Origin: Bacteriovoracaceae bacterium UBA6153
GTDB lineage: Bacteria > Bdellovibrionota > Bacteriovoracia > Bacteriovoracales > Bacteriovoracaceae
DNA: 64,000 nucleotides
NCBI GenBank assembly: GCA_002428265.1
Contig: DIUR01000012.1
Location: 62,001 to 126,000 of the forward strand
Direction of reading: 5' to 3'
The notes under the pieces were generated by a model. It saw nothing but the letters and a program-made list of their open reading frames with translations. It ran no database searches and was not told the DNA's origin. A program made the position numbers and the translations under genes. How positions within the stretch are numbered: the stretch's first letter is position 1; every line of letters starts with the position of its first letter. Of this stretch, positions 52,872 through 59,850 are shown piece by piece.

Positions 52872-53711
52872 ATGTCACATACACAAATACCCACTGAGTA
52901 CTTTCCCAAAAAAATGACCTCTGTGAATTTTTTAACCAAATCTGAAATTATCAAGCAAAATTATCAGTACCACCAGTTTGAATTAACAAGTGCTATAAAT
53001 GTAACTTTTTTAAATTGTGATTTCTCAAACACCAGAATAAAAGATTCTTATTTTAGGAAGTGTAAATTCATTCATTGTAACTTTACTGGTAGTAAAATTA
53101 GTGACTCGAGCTTCAGGAATAGTACTTTTGACAATTGCAATATTCAATTTATGCAAATTAAAAATACATTAATAGATTTGAAGGAATTAGTAATAAATTT
53201 TCCAAATGAGACGGGAATAACTTTGGAACTAATTCAAAGCTTAAAAAAAAATTATGAAGGCATTGGGGATCGAAAAATTTTAAAAGAAATTATTAAACTT
53301 GAAATATTCTTCACAAGAGAAGAACATTCTGAGAAGTTAAAATCTATTTTTATAAAAGATGACTATTACCATGATAAAAATGATACTTTTGATAAAAAGT
53401 TCAAAGTGATAGGCAATTATTTACATTTCCACTTTAATCGTCTTTGGGGACATGGGGAATTTGCTACGCCTTTATTTATATTATTAATCTCAACTTTTAT
53501 TTTTTCGGCTATCGTCCTTTCGCTTAAAGCAAATACCCCTTATAACTTTTTTAGCTATTTGAAGCTTTCATTTAAATATTTTCTTGGCTTAAACAAAACT
53601 GATTACACATCTATTGAAAGCACAAATTTAAAATATCTAATCCCAAGCGTGAAAATTTTTACTATCACATTTGCTATCTCTATCTTCTCAAGGAGACACA
53701 GTTGGAGATAG
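52872..53711 (+). CDS. pentapeptide-repeat protein with C-terminal membrane segments
   Basis: A 279-residue protein. Residues 43-93 are pentapeptide repeats of the A(D/N)LxF type (VTFLNCDFSNTRIKDSYF, FIHCNFTGSKISDSSF), forming a short right-handed beta-helix. A helical linker follows, then a clear membrane helix (TPLFILLISTFIFSAIVLSL, 199-218) and a second hydrophobic stretch (256-272) ending IFSRRHSWR. This layout resembles pentapeptide proteins with a small ion-channel-like C-terminus, though no selectivity filter is visible. It overlaps the nucleotidyltransferase gene by ten bases, so the two are translated together. First gene of a three-gene unit. Confidence 0.78.
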   Translation: MSHTQIPTEYFPKKMTSVNFLTKSEIIKQNYQYHQFELTSAINVTFLNCDFSNTRIKDSYFRKCKFIHCNFTGSKISDSSFRNSTFDNCNIQFMQIKNTLIDLKELVINFPNETGITLELIQSLKKNYEGIGDRKILKEIIKLEIFFTREEHSEKLKSIFIKDDYYHDKNDTFDKKFKVIGNYLHFHFNRLWGHGEFATPLFILLISTFIFSAIVLSLKANTPYNFFSYLKLSFKYFLGLNKTDYTSIESTNLKYLIPSVKIFTITFAISIFSRRHSWR

Positions 53712-54385
53712 TAGTCCCCCCTGCAAGTACACTTTCTATATATTTGTTTGGTAGTTTTTCTAGAGGAGAGCAAACTCCTGATAGTGACCTCGACTTGCTA
53801 ATCATTACAGACGAATCTAGAGATGAAGCAGCTATTAACGATTTTTTGAATTTAAACAATTTAGCTTCAAGTGATGTCAGCATTTATTCTTACAACAGAC
53901 TCAAAGAATATTTCCAACAGGGACATTTGTTTGCGTGGCACCTTTTTCTTGAATCTAAAATTTTAAATGGTCTGGATATTATCTCTGCACTTGGTGAACC
54001 AAAAAAATATAAAGATTTTGAAAACGACTCAATACAAATAATAGAATTAATTAATTCTATTATCTTAGAAATAGAAAAAAAAGACTCCGCATCTTCACTA
54101 AACTATGAGGCTGGATTGCTATACTTATCGATGCGAAATTTTAGCCATTTTTTTTCTGCTAGCTTTTTGAAAAACTATTGCTTCAGTAGGTTTACACCAT
54201 ACCAATTGAATCAATATTCAATACTAGAGGTTGGTAAAACAGAATATGAAATATTAATGAGGGCAAGATTTTCATCAGTAAGAGGTCATGCTCCAGAAAA
54301 AATAAAAAGAGAATGGCTCCTAAATACTTGCATAAAAACAAAAACATGGGTTAATGAGTTAATAAGGGTTTCACATGAAATTTAA
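53702..54385 (+). CDS. nucleotidyltransferase with HEPN-like helical C-terminus
   Basis: A 227-residue MNT-type protein. The N-terminal pol-beta fold has LFGSFSRGE...PDSDLDLLI, the GS-x10-DxD active site (Gly17-Ser18, Asp29, Asp31). The C-terminal 120 residues are helical, including LYLSMRNFSHFF, and resemble the substrate-binding HEPN-like domain of kanamycin-type and MNT nucleotidyltransferases. In MNT-HEPN toxin-antitoxin systems such enzymes add AMP to a HEPN toxin. It starts at TTG, fixed by AAGGAG six bases upstream, and overlaps the pentapeptide gene by 10 bases and the next gene by 11. The target is unknown. Confidence 0.8.
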   Translation: MEIVVPPASTLSIYLFGSFSRGEQTPDSDLDLLIITDESRDEAAINDFLNLNNLASSDVSIYSYNRLKEYFQQGHLFAWHLFLESKILNGLDIISALGEPKKYKDFENDSIQIIELINSIILEIEKKDSASSLNYEAGLLYLSMRNFSHFFSASFLKNYCFSRFTPYQLNQYSILEVGKTEYEILMRARFSSVRGHAPEKIKREWLLNTCIKTKTWVNELIRVSHEI

Positions 54386-54659
54386 TAAGATTGCTGATTT
54401 TGAAAGAATGGTGCTTCATTCAGTGAATGAGCATTTAAAAAAAGACAGCCTATATCTTCACGGCTTATCTGATAAGGCCATTGAAGAATGGTTTACAAGA
54501 AATTCAGAGAAGACAAAATTAAAAAATTATCTGCTTAAATTAAATAAATCTCTCCAGGAAAAAAAGATCTCAAATTCTTATACATTACTGAGGGCTGAGT
54601 CATTGCCGCCAATTGATAAAATTCAGGAAGAGATTAATCTAATATTTGCCAAAACTTAG
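54375..54659 (+). CDS. small basic helical protein, third gene of the nucleotidyltransferase operon
   Basis: A 94-residue Lys-rich protein (IEEWFTRNSEKTKLKNYLLK; predicted all-helical) with no motif I know. It overlaps the nucleotidyltransferase gene by 11 bases, so it is almost certainly translated with it and likely works as its partner, for example as the modified target, adaptor or antitoxin. It is the last gene before the right att site. Confidence 0.6.
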   Translation: MKFNKIADFERMVLHSVNEHLKKDSLYLHGLSDKAIEEWFTRNSEKTKLKNYLLKLNKSLQEKKISNSYTLLRAESLPPIDKIQEEINLIFAKT

Positions 54660-54780
54660 AATTATCTACTTTGCTCCATGTTGAGTAGCTTTTACTTATC
54701 ATATATGGGAAAATAGTCACCTCCGTAAGTTTACGCGAAGTTCAATTTGGTAATATCAAAGTGTTTGCAAGCTGTGGTTT

Positions 54781-54807
54781 GCTCCCGCCATCTTAAAAGA
54801 ACATTCA
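54781..54807 (+). repeat. attR: right copy of the tRNA-Asp 3' end
   Basis: A 27-base exact copy of 48102-48128 (GCTCCCGCCATCTTAAAAGA plus seven further bases). The rest of the tRNA is absent here, so this is an att scar, not a gene. Confidence 0.9.
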
Positions 54808-54820
54808 TTGAATACATAAT

Positions 54821-54845
54821 AAGCCTCGATTTACTCGAGGCTTAT
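54821..54845. terminator. terminator beside attR
   Basis: GCCTCGA (54823-54829), loop TTTAC, TCGAGGC (54835-54841) and TTATTT. It mirrors the terminator after tRNA-Asp and stands just beyond the minus-strand thioredoxin-like gene end. It is probably the tRNA's original terminator on the chromosome side. Confidence 0.75.
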
Positions 54846-54851
54846 TTGTTT

Positions 54852-55100
54852 CTAAACACAAATTAAGATTTTTACATCTTCCATACTTGCACCATAATTA
54901 ATGTGTAAAACGGCACCTTCAATAAATAATGCTGGTACTGATTTCACCCCGTTCTTTTCTGCTTCAGCAATTCTATTTCCCTGAGATCCAAAGTGCACAA
55001 CTTCGACGATGTATTTTTTTTCATCAACTAACTCTAGAATTTTTGTCTCTGCTTCAATACATACCGGACAACCTGCGTGGTAAAAAATAGCTTTTTTCAT
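54852..55100 (-). CDS. thioredoxin/glutaredoxin-fold protein (CPVC)
   Basis: An 82-residue single-domain thiol protein with the active site CPVC (residues 11-14, in YHAGCPVCIEAET) and the cis-Pro region VKSVPALFI. It is as short as glutaredoxin or NrdH-type proteins and has no signal peptide, so it acts in the cytoplasm. It lies 8 bases after the CPGC protein gene and probably shares its operon. It is outside the island. Confidence 0.85.
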   Translation of the reverse strand: MKKAIFYHAGCPVCIEAETKILELVDEKKYIVEVVHFGSQGNRIAEAEKNGVKSVPALFIEGAVLHINYGASMEDVKILICV

Positions 55101-55108
55101 AAATCCTC

Positions 55109-55591
55109 CTATGTTTTCAGCTCTATTGCTGAAAGATTTTCTTTTATAAGACTGTCTAAAAATTTAAATAGTTGTTCATTTTCAAGATGACCAAAGTAAT
55201 TCATTCTCAATTCACCTTTGCCATCAATTATTAAAATTGAAGGTGTACCTTGAAGAGCGTAACTCCTCATCGTTGCGGGCATCCAGTCGTCTGGAATTTT
55301 TTTATCAATACCAATAGGCATATTAAGTCTCCATTCTTTAATAAAAACTTTTAATGCTGCCTCATTCATCACTTCATGATTCTCGAAAACAGAATGCAGA
55401 CCTAGTACGCTAAATTTTCCACTATTATATTTTTCAAAAACTTCTATTGTTTGAGGTATTCCATAATAGACACACCCGGGGCATAGCATTTGAAAAACGT
55501 GGATAAATTTTATTTTTCCATCTGCCAACTCCACCTTGAAATCTGGAGATGAATTAAGCCATTTTTCTACAATTAAATCTTTTGCTTTCAT
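55109..55591 (-). CDS. TlpA-like thiol protein (CPGC)
   Basis: A 160-residue thioredoxin-fold protein of the TlpA/redoxin type. The active site is CPGC (in FQMLCPGCVYYGIPQ) and the cis-Pro loop is LQGTPSILIIDGKGEL. No signal peptide is visible, so unlike most TlpA proteins it may be cytoplasmic. With the small CPVC protein it forms a two-gene thiol operon that runs divergently from an HxlR regulator. Confidence 0.83.
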   Translation of the reverse strand: MKAKDLIVEKWLNSSPDFKVELADGKIKFIHVFQMLCPGCVYYGIPQTIEVFEKYNSGKFSVLGLHSVFENHEVMNEAALKVFIKEWRLNMPIGIDKKIPDDWMPATMRSYALQGTPSILIIDGKGELRMNYFGHLENEQLFKFLDSLIKENLSAIELKT

Positions 55592-55689
55592 GAAGAACCT
55601 CCTGTGACTTTAATTTCGCACAAGGAAGTGATATAAAAAAGTAAGTACAATCCAGTGGGTAGGAACTTTATGGTTCTAATAGGCGAAAG

Positions 55690-55989
55690 ATGAATGAAAT
55701 AAATGTAAAATTTATGGTTGAAGACGTTGTTGGATGTAAGTGGTCAATGTCAATTTTAGATATGATTGATCAAGGTATTAATAGACCTGGAAAAATGACT
55801 AGGGATCAAGATGGATTATCAACTAAAGTACTGAACGAAAGATTAAAAAAATTGTTAAAATATGGGGTCATTGCAAAGATTGAATATGATGAAATCCCTC
55901 CACGCGTAGAATATAACTTTACGAGTTTTGGTAAAAAGTTTTTGAAAATCATTCATGATATTCGGGATCTTGAAAATGAAAGGCAGTAG
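55690..55989 (+). CDS. HxlR family transcriptional regulator
   Basis: A 99-residue winged-helix regulator. The N-terminal DVVGCKWSMSILDMI, with a Cys in the redox-sensing position of many HxlR proteins, is followed by GLSTKVLNERLKKLLKYGVI (recognition helix) and the wing PPRVEYNFTSFGKKF. Several HxlR proteins sense thiol or aldehyde stress through this cysteine. Divergence from the CPGC/CPVC operon (98 bases between them) suggests that it controls it. Confidence 0.9.
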   Translation: MNEINVKFMVEDVVGCKWSMSILDMIDQGINRPGKMTRDQDGLSTKVLNERLKKLLKYGVIAKIEYDEIPPRVEYNFTSFGKKFLKIIHDIRDLENERQ

Positions 55990-56083
55990 CGAAGACCTAT
56001 TCTATCTACAAGAAATCACTCTCATTCAAGCTCTTTTATTGTTTATCCGATACGTCTAGTAAGATACTAGCTATTAAGGAAAT

Positions 56084-56446
56084 ATGATGAAAAAAACACT
56101 ACTACTGATCGCACTTACAATGACCGTAGCTTCGTGCTCGACTCCCGCAAAAAGAGTCGTGGCCTCTGATGCTAAGTCTGAAATTGAATATAACGTAAAA
56201 GAATTAACAGTAGTAAATCGTACTCATCATATGGAAGTCGAAATTATTCCACCTGTTGATGTAGTTTTAAAACTCGAAGCAGTTCTTGTATTTGGAAATA
56301 AGTCTGAGTTTGATGTTGTGCTTGTTCAAAATACGACAGATTCAACTTACATGTTAAAGACCGTCATCCCCTTCACTTTCAAACCTCAAACGACAAAACT
56401 TAGAGTGTTTGATGAAAGCGGAAGAGTCTACAATCTTCAATTATAA
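56084..56446 (+). CDS. small lipoprotein of unknown function
   Basis: A 120-residue exported protein with signal peptide LLLIALTMTVASC (lipobox VASC, Cys near residue 19). The mature part is beta-rich (VNRTHHMEVEIIPPVDVVLK, TKLRVFDESGRVYNLQL), perhaps a small immunoglobulin-like sandwich. No family recognised. Its end overlaps the convergent cytochrome-like gene by six bases. Confidence 0.7.
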   Translation: MMKKTLLLIALTMTVASCSTPAKRVVASDAKSEIEYNVKELTVVNRTHHMEVEIIPPVDVVLKLEAVLVFGNKSEFDVVLVQNTTDSTYMLKTVIPFTFKPQTTKLRVFDESGRVYNLQL

Positions 56447-58117
56447 ACTATTAATGTAATTCCAAACCTGAAGTTTCTCTTCTGAAGTTAATGGTGCTCC
56501 CATCGGCATGTAACCTTGAGCTACATAATTTAGAGCACTCACTTTGTTTCTCTTCATTGAGTTCATGTCGCCAACGATGAAAGCTCTTCCTGTTCCATTT
56601 GAGTGACAACCAGAACACTTCGAAATAAGAATGTTGGCAGCTGCTTTAATTTCTTCTCTTTGATCGAGAGGCTTTACTACTGCTTTGACTGCAGCTACCG
56701 GAGCCTTAGGACAATATTGTAAAAGATCATCTTCAGACAGGTTTCTCATCTTAACGAAATTCTCTTCGGCAATTGCATTTGGTCTACTTCCGGCAACAAA
56801 AGTACCGCCAAGACCGATGTCTTTAGCACTTAAATAGCTATCAGATAAACTGTTCTTTGTGCGCTCCCAGTTGTTCTTAACCAAGGCTTCACATTTTTTT
56901 GGGTCCATTGATAAGGCCTGCGCTCTACTTCCTAGAACTGTTGGCGTTCCCATCATTTTTGAGCAGGTTTTAAACCACAATTTTCCAAGAGCGATTGTTG
57001 CTAATTCTTCCTGTGAGTAGCTGCAAGAATCTGTAGTATAAAAATCTTTGGATTTTGCATCTACACTTTGCTTAACATCAATGCGTGCCTGAACTAGAGA
57101 GTACTCTATAGGTCCATTTTTGTATTCCTGATTTAAATAAGTCACAGTATCGTCTTTAGAAAAAGAAGGATAATAAGAATTTCCCTGTGAGTTGTTTGAA
57201 ATCTTATTCAATTTATTTGTTTTAAGATCTAAGACATAGACATTCATATTCATGGCGCCGATTAAAGGCTGAGCATACCAATTCACCTTACGATCACTTG
57301 TTGCAAGTGAGTCTGCTGCAAAAGTAATCTTAGTCGAGTCTTTATTAAACTCTACTTTTGTTGAAGCAAAACCCAAATCTCTTTCAAGTTTACAAGTGCT
57401 ATTGCCTGATGAATCTTTGGCAATTTTAAAAATCTGAGTCGTCCCAGTGATGCTACTGTAAGCAGCAAGCTGATTTCCATCTTTAGAAAGCATAGGAAGC
57501 TTAAGGGCCTCACTTAAATTCGAGCACAGTGGCTTCGTGTCCCCTGCTGAATCGGCCGTCATATCGGCTCCAGCGCCTTCAACTTTATATTCTTTATACA
57601 TAAGTTTGGAAGTATTCGGTGTACCTGGCCAAGAATTAGAAGGAGGAGTCAGTACATCGGTAATCACTCTATATTTTTTCTTATTACCAACTGATTCAAT
57701 AGTTCCTACTGATTGATAGACACCAACGAGTGCCTTCTCCCCTTTATCTTCATAAAGCGGGCGGCTCATGTCATCTCTTGAATAAATAGTAAAAGCGTTA
57801 TCATTTTCTGGGTTACCTGGAACAGTCACAATATTTCCATCCATTGATGGAACGGCATCGAAAGGACCTGGGATTTTTTTAATTTCCCCGGTATTTAAAT
57901 CAAGCAAAACGTTACCTTTATTGGCCAGAATGATAGTTGCCTGGTTTCTCTTATCCTGATCATTTTTTGGCATAATATACTTGAAGAAATATTCAGGAAC
58001 ATTTTGATCGAGTGTGATTTTAATTTTCTGATTTTTTTCAGTGAGCTGACACTCTTCTTGAGCGAAAACTGCAAATGAACTCGTAACAACTAAAAGAGAA
58101 AGAATTAGCTTATTCAT
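56441..58117 (-). CDS. exported beta-propeller protein with C-terminal cytochrome c domain
   Basis: A 558-residue exported protein. The signal peptide LILSLLVVTSSFAVFA is followed by 300 residues of TolB/WD40-like repeats (for example SKDGNQLAAYSSITGTTQIF; FNKDSTKITFAADSLA; PSFSKDDTVTYLNQ). The last 60 residues are a class I cytochrome c: CSGCH heme-binding motif (501-505) and a distal Met in GYMPMGAP. Such fusions suggest a secreted redox or electron-transfer role. It overlaps the upstream gene by one base (TAATG), so they are coupled. Confidence 0.82.
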   Translation of the reverse strand: MNKLILSLLVVTSSFAVFAQEECQLTEKNQKIKITLDQNVPEYFFKYIMPKNDQDKRNQATIILANKGNVLLDLNTGEIKKIPGPFDAVPSMDGNIVTVPGNPENDNAFTIYSRDDMSRPLYEDKGEKALVGVYQSVGTIESVGNKKKYRVITDVLTPPSNSWPGTPNTSKLMYKEYKVEGAGADMTADSAGDTKPLCSNLSEALKLPMLSKDGNQLAAYSSITGTTQIFKIAKDSSGNSTCKLERDLGFASTKVEFNKDSTKITFAADSLATSDRKVNWYAQPLIGAMNMNVYVLDLKTNKLNKISNNSQGNSYYPSFSKDDTVTYLNQEYKNGPIEYSLVQARIDVKQSVDAKSKDFYTTDSCSYSQEELATIALGKLWFKTCSKMMGTPTVLGSRAQALSMDPKKCEALVKNNWERTKNSLSDSYLSAKDIGLGGTFVAGSRPNAIAEENFVKMRNLSEDDLLQYCPKAPVAAVKAVVKPLDQREEIKAAANILISKCSGCHSNGTGRAFIVGDMNSMKRNKVSALNYVAQGYMPMGAPLTSEEKLQVWNYINSL

Positions 58118-58878
58118 TACTTCACCTGAGCCTTAATAAAGTCTGAGTACTGATCGTGGCCAGCAAGTCCTGGAAGCATTCCATCAATGATTCGCCCATT
58201 TTTAAAGACGATCAAATTTGGATAATGAATATGAGTCCTGCGATAATAGAGCTCCATACTTGAGCCGATCAGGATTTTATCCAGTTTAATTTTTTCTTTA
58301 TCGAGAATTTTTTGAGCGAGCTCCAGCTCCGAAGCTGATTGAGAATCCATGAGAACCGTCAGAGGAAGTTTCTTTTCAGCAGCGATGGCCTGAATTTCTT
58401 TAAGCCCTCTAACCGATAAAGTCATGTGTGGTGACCACGAATAGATAAGTCCTGTCAGATCTTTATTGAGAATAGAAAATAATTTTTTATCATCTACTAC
58501 GTTCGCTGGCGTCTTCGGAATATTTTTTGTAGCAATCACATCCAATAGCTTTTCGCACTTTTCATTAAAAACGATATTCGTAATATTTCCTGGAGTTATT
58601 TTTGAAAATTGAGTGCGAGAGTCTTTTTGTTGAAACTCAATCCAGACAGAAAGCATGTTAGTGGGCTTGTTGTAAAGAAGAGACCCCTCGCTTGCGAGAA
58701 TGGCGCGCCATTTATCAGAACTTGCATTCCAATCGCTTAAAAGATTTTTGATTTCTTTGTGACAATGATTTTTTTCGATGAACTTATCAACATCGATAGT
58801 TTTCAATTCAGTTTCGGCAAATACGTTAAGACTTAAAACACACAACAGAACACACAACAGAACACACATTGATTTCAA
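58117..58878 (-). CDS. exported thioredoxin-like protein without redox cysteines
   Basis: A 253-residue exported protein. The signal peptide is unusual: MKSMCVLLCVLLCVLSLNVFA, built from a DNA tandem repeat. Residues about 130-250 look like a thioredoxin fold (LTGLIYSWSPHMTLSVRGLK in place of the usual WCxxC, and YPNLIVFKNGRIIDGMLPG as the C-terminal strand-helix), but the catalytic Cys pair is missing. With the coupled cytochrome gene it may be a structural or binding partner. Function unknown. Confidence 0.7.
   Translation of the reverse strand: MKSMCVLLCVLLCVLSLNVFAETELKTIDVDKFIEKNHCHKEIKNLLSDWNASSDKWRAILASEGSLLYNKPTNMLSVWIEFQQKDSRTQFSKITPGNITNIVFNEKCEKLLDVIATKNIPKTPANVVDDKKLFSILNKDLTGLIYSWSPHMTLSVRGLKEIQAIAAEKKLPLTVLMDSQSASELELAQKILDKEKIKLDKILIGSSMELYYRRTHIHYPNLIVFKNGRIIDGMLPGLAGHDQYSDFIKAQVK
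58837..58868 (-). repeat. 12-bp tandem repeat within a signal-peptide coding region
   Basis: AACACACAACAG occurs twice in tandem (58837-58848, 58849-58860), then a partial third copy (58861-58868). On the coding strand it gives the CVLLCVLLCVL signal-peptide core. Unit loss or gain would change hydrophobic length in steps of four residues. Confidence 0.85.
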
Positions 58879-58994
58879 GAATCACTCCATAGTAAGCGAT
58901 AAACAACATTCTTTGACGTTACAATATCCAATGGAAAAAGATATTGTGTAGAAATTGCCAAAACTGTTTCACTCAACTATTTTCCAAAATGCTA

Positions 58995-59021
58995 TTGCAA
59001 TTTTTTTTACAATCGTATAAT
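58995..59021 (+). promoter_or_regulatory. promoter of the riboswitch transcript
   Basis: TATAAT at 59016-59021 is a perfect -10 box. TTGCAA at 58995-59000 is the best -35 match, with a shorter than usual 15-base spacer. Transcription would start near 59028, at the 5' edge of the riboswitch. Confidence 0.6.
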
Positions 59022-59027
59022 CTCAAA

Positions 59028-59219
59028 ACCTAGTTAGGGAGTAGTCATCTGGATACCTAAATTCCAGAAGTTGTGTCGACATATTGGGTGAAAACCCCGG
59101 CACATCTGTGAGATTGAATAAATCTTATCGGCGAGACTGACATTGATGATTTTAACAATCGTCGTGTCGTCTTGTTTATTCCTAAACAGTCCTCACGGCG
59201 CTAACGCTTACGAGGGTCC
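59028..59219 (+). promoter_or_regulatory. yybP-ykoY-type manganese riboswitch and RBS-sequestering hairpin
   Basis: The leader has the yybP-ykoY hallmarks: GGGAGTAGTC near 59037, a hairpin containing TTGGGTGAAAACCCCGG (59084-59100), CTGTGAGATTGAAT (59106-59119), then the 3' half CGGCGAGACTGACAT (59129-59143). Downstream, CCTC (59191-59194) can pair with GAGG (59212-59215), with GCG/CGC stacked inside, covering the Shine-Dalgarno of the exporter gene. In known members Mn2+ binding frees the RBS or prevents termination. The target gene, a UPF0016 exporter, is a typical partner of this riboswitch. Confidence 0.85.
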
Positions 59220-59774
59220 ATGGAAGCTTTACTTAATTCATTCTTTTTAGTTTTTGCCAGTGAGATGGGAGATAAAACCCAGCTACTTGCTCTCGTGCTA
59301 GCAACTCGCTATAAAAAACCATGGACCATTCTTCTGGGCGTCTTCATTGCAACAGTGGCCAATCACGCTTTTGCTTCTCTCGCGGGCTCATGGATTTCTT
59401 CTCTCGTGTCTCATCAAACACTCATCTATATTTTAGCAGCCACATTTTTTATCTTTGGTTTATGGATTCTTATTCCAGATAAAGAAGAAGAAGTTAAGGA
59501 AGTGGGACACTTTGGTGCTCTCGTAACGACTATCATTGCTTTTTTTATTGCAGAGATGGGAGACAAAACTCAATTGGCAACAATCGCATTAGGGGCCAAG
59601 TATCAAAATATGGTGATCGTCACAATAGGAACGACTTTAGGAATGATGGGATCAAATGCACTGGCAATCTTCTTAGGAGATAAATTTTTAGCAAGAGTGC
59701 CGATGAAGTGGGTAAGAATTTTTGCTTGTATTCTATTTTTAGTATTCGGTCTGGGGATTCTACTGGGCGCTTAA
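59220..59774 (+). CDS. UPF0016/GDT1 family manganese exporter
   Basis: A 184-residue membrane protein with about six helices and the duplicated signature ExGDKT: SEMGDKTQLLALVLATRY near residue 14 and AEMGDKTQLATIALGAKY near residue 107. This tandem repeat defines the MneA/TMEM165/GDT1 group, known as Mn2+ exporters in bacteria. The yybP-ykoY riboswitch directly upstream supports manganese as the substrate. It begins at ATG 59220, where GAGGG lies a few bases upstream. Confidence 0.95.
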   Translation: MEALLNSFFLVFASEMGDKTQLLALVLATRYKKPWTILLGVFIATVANHAFASLAGSWISSLVSHQTLIYILAATFFIFGLWILIPDKEEEVKEVGHFGALVTTIIAFFIAEMGDKTQLATIALGAKYQNMVIVTIGTTLGMMGSNALAIFLGDKFLARVPMKWVRIFACILFLVFGLGILLGA

Positions 59775-59850
59775 AAATAAGTAAATAAAAACTAGTTAAA
59801 AAACTCAATTTTCCCTATAATAGATTGATATATCTAATAGGGAGAATTGA

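Larger units (their letters stand above)
48102..54807 (+). mobile_element. genomic island integrated at tRNA-Asp
   Basis: About 6.7 kb bounded by the 27-bp direct repeats and visibly richer in A+T than its surroundings. It carries the C-terminal remnant of a tyrosine recombinase (52463-52768) and no housekeeping genes. Cargo in order: a HEPN-motif protein, a second HEPN-motif protein on the minus strand, an LRAT-domain membrane protein, a glycine-zipper protein, the recombinase relic, and a three-gene pentapeptide/nucleotidyltransferase operon. Gene density is low and spacing loose compared with the core genome here. With only a recombinase fragment left it is probably no longer self-mobile. 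Confidence 0.88.

Noticed and set aside
53600..53711. Frameshift at the end of the pentapeptide protein
   Set aside because: The end IFSRRHSWR is plausible as a cytosolic basic tail, and the overlapping RBS and TTG start of the next gene need this exact arrangement.
54772..54851. Second tRNA-Asp gene
   Set aside because: Only the last 10 bases of the tRNA are present; no D, anticodon or T arm precedes them, so it is an att scar.
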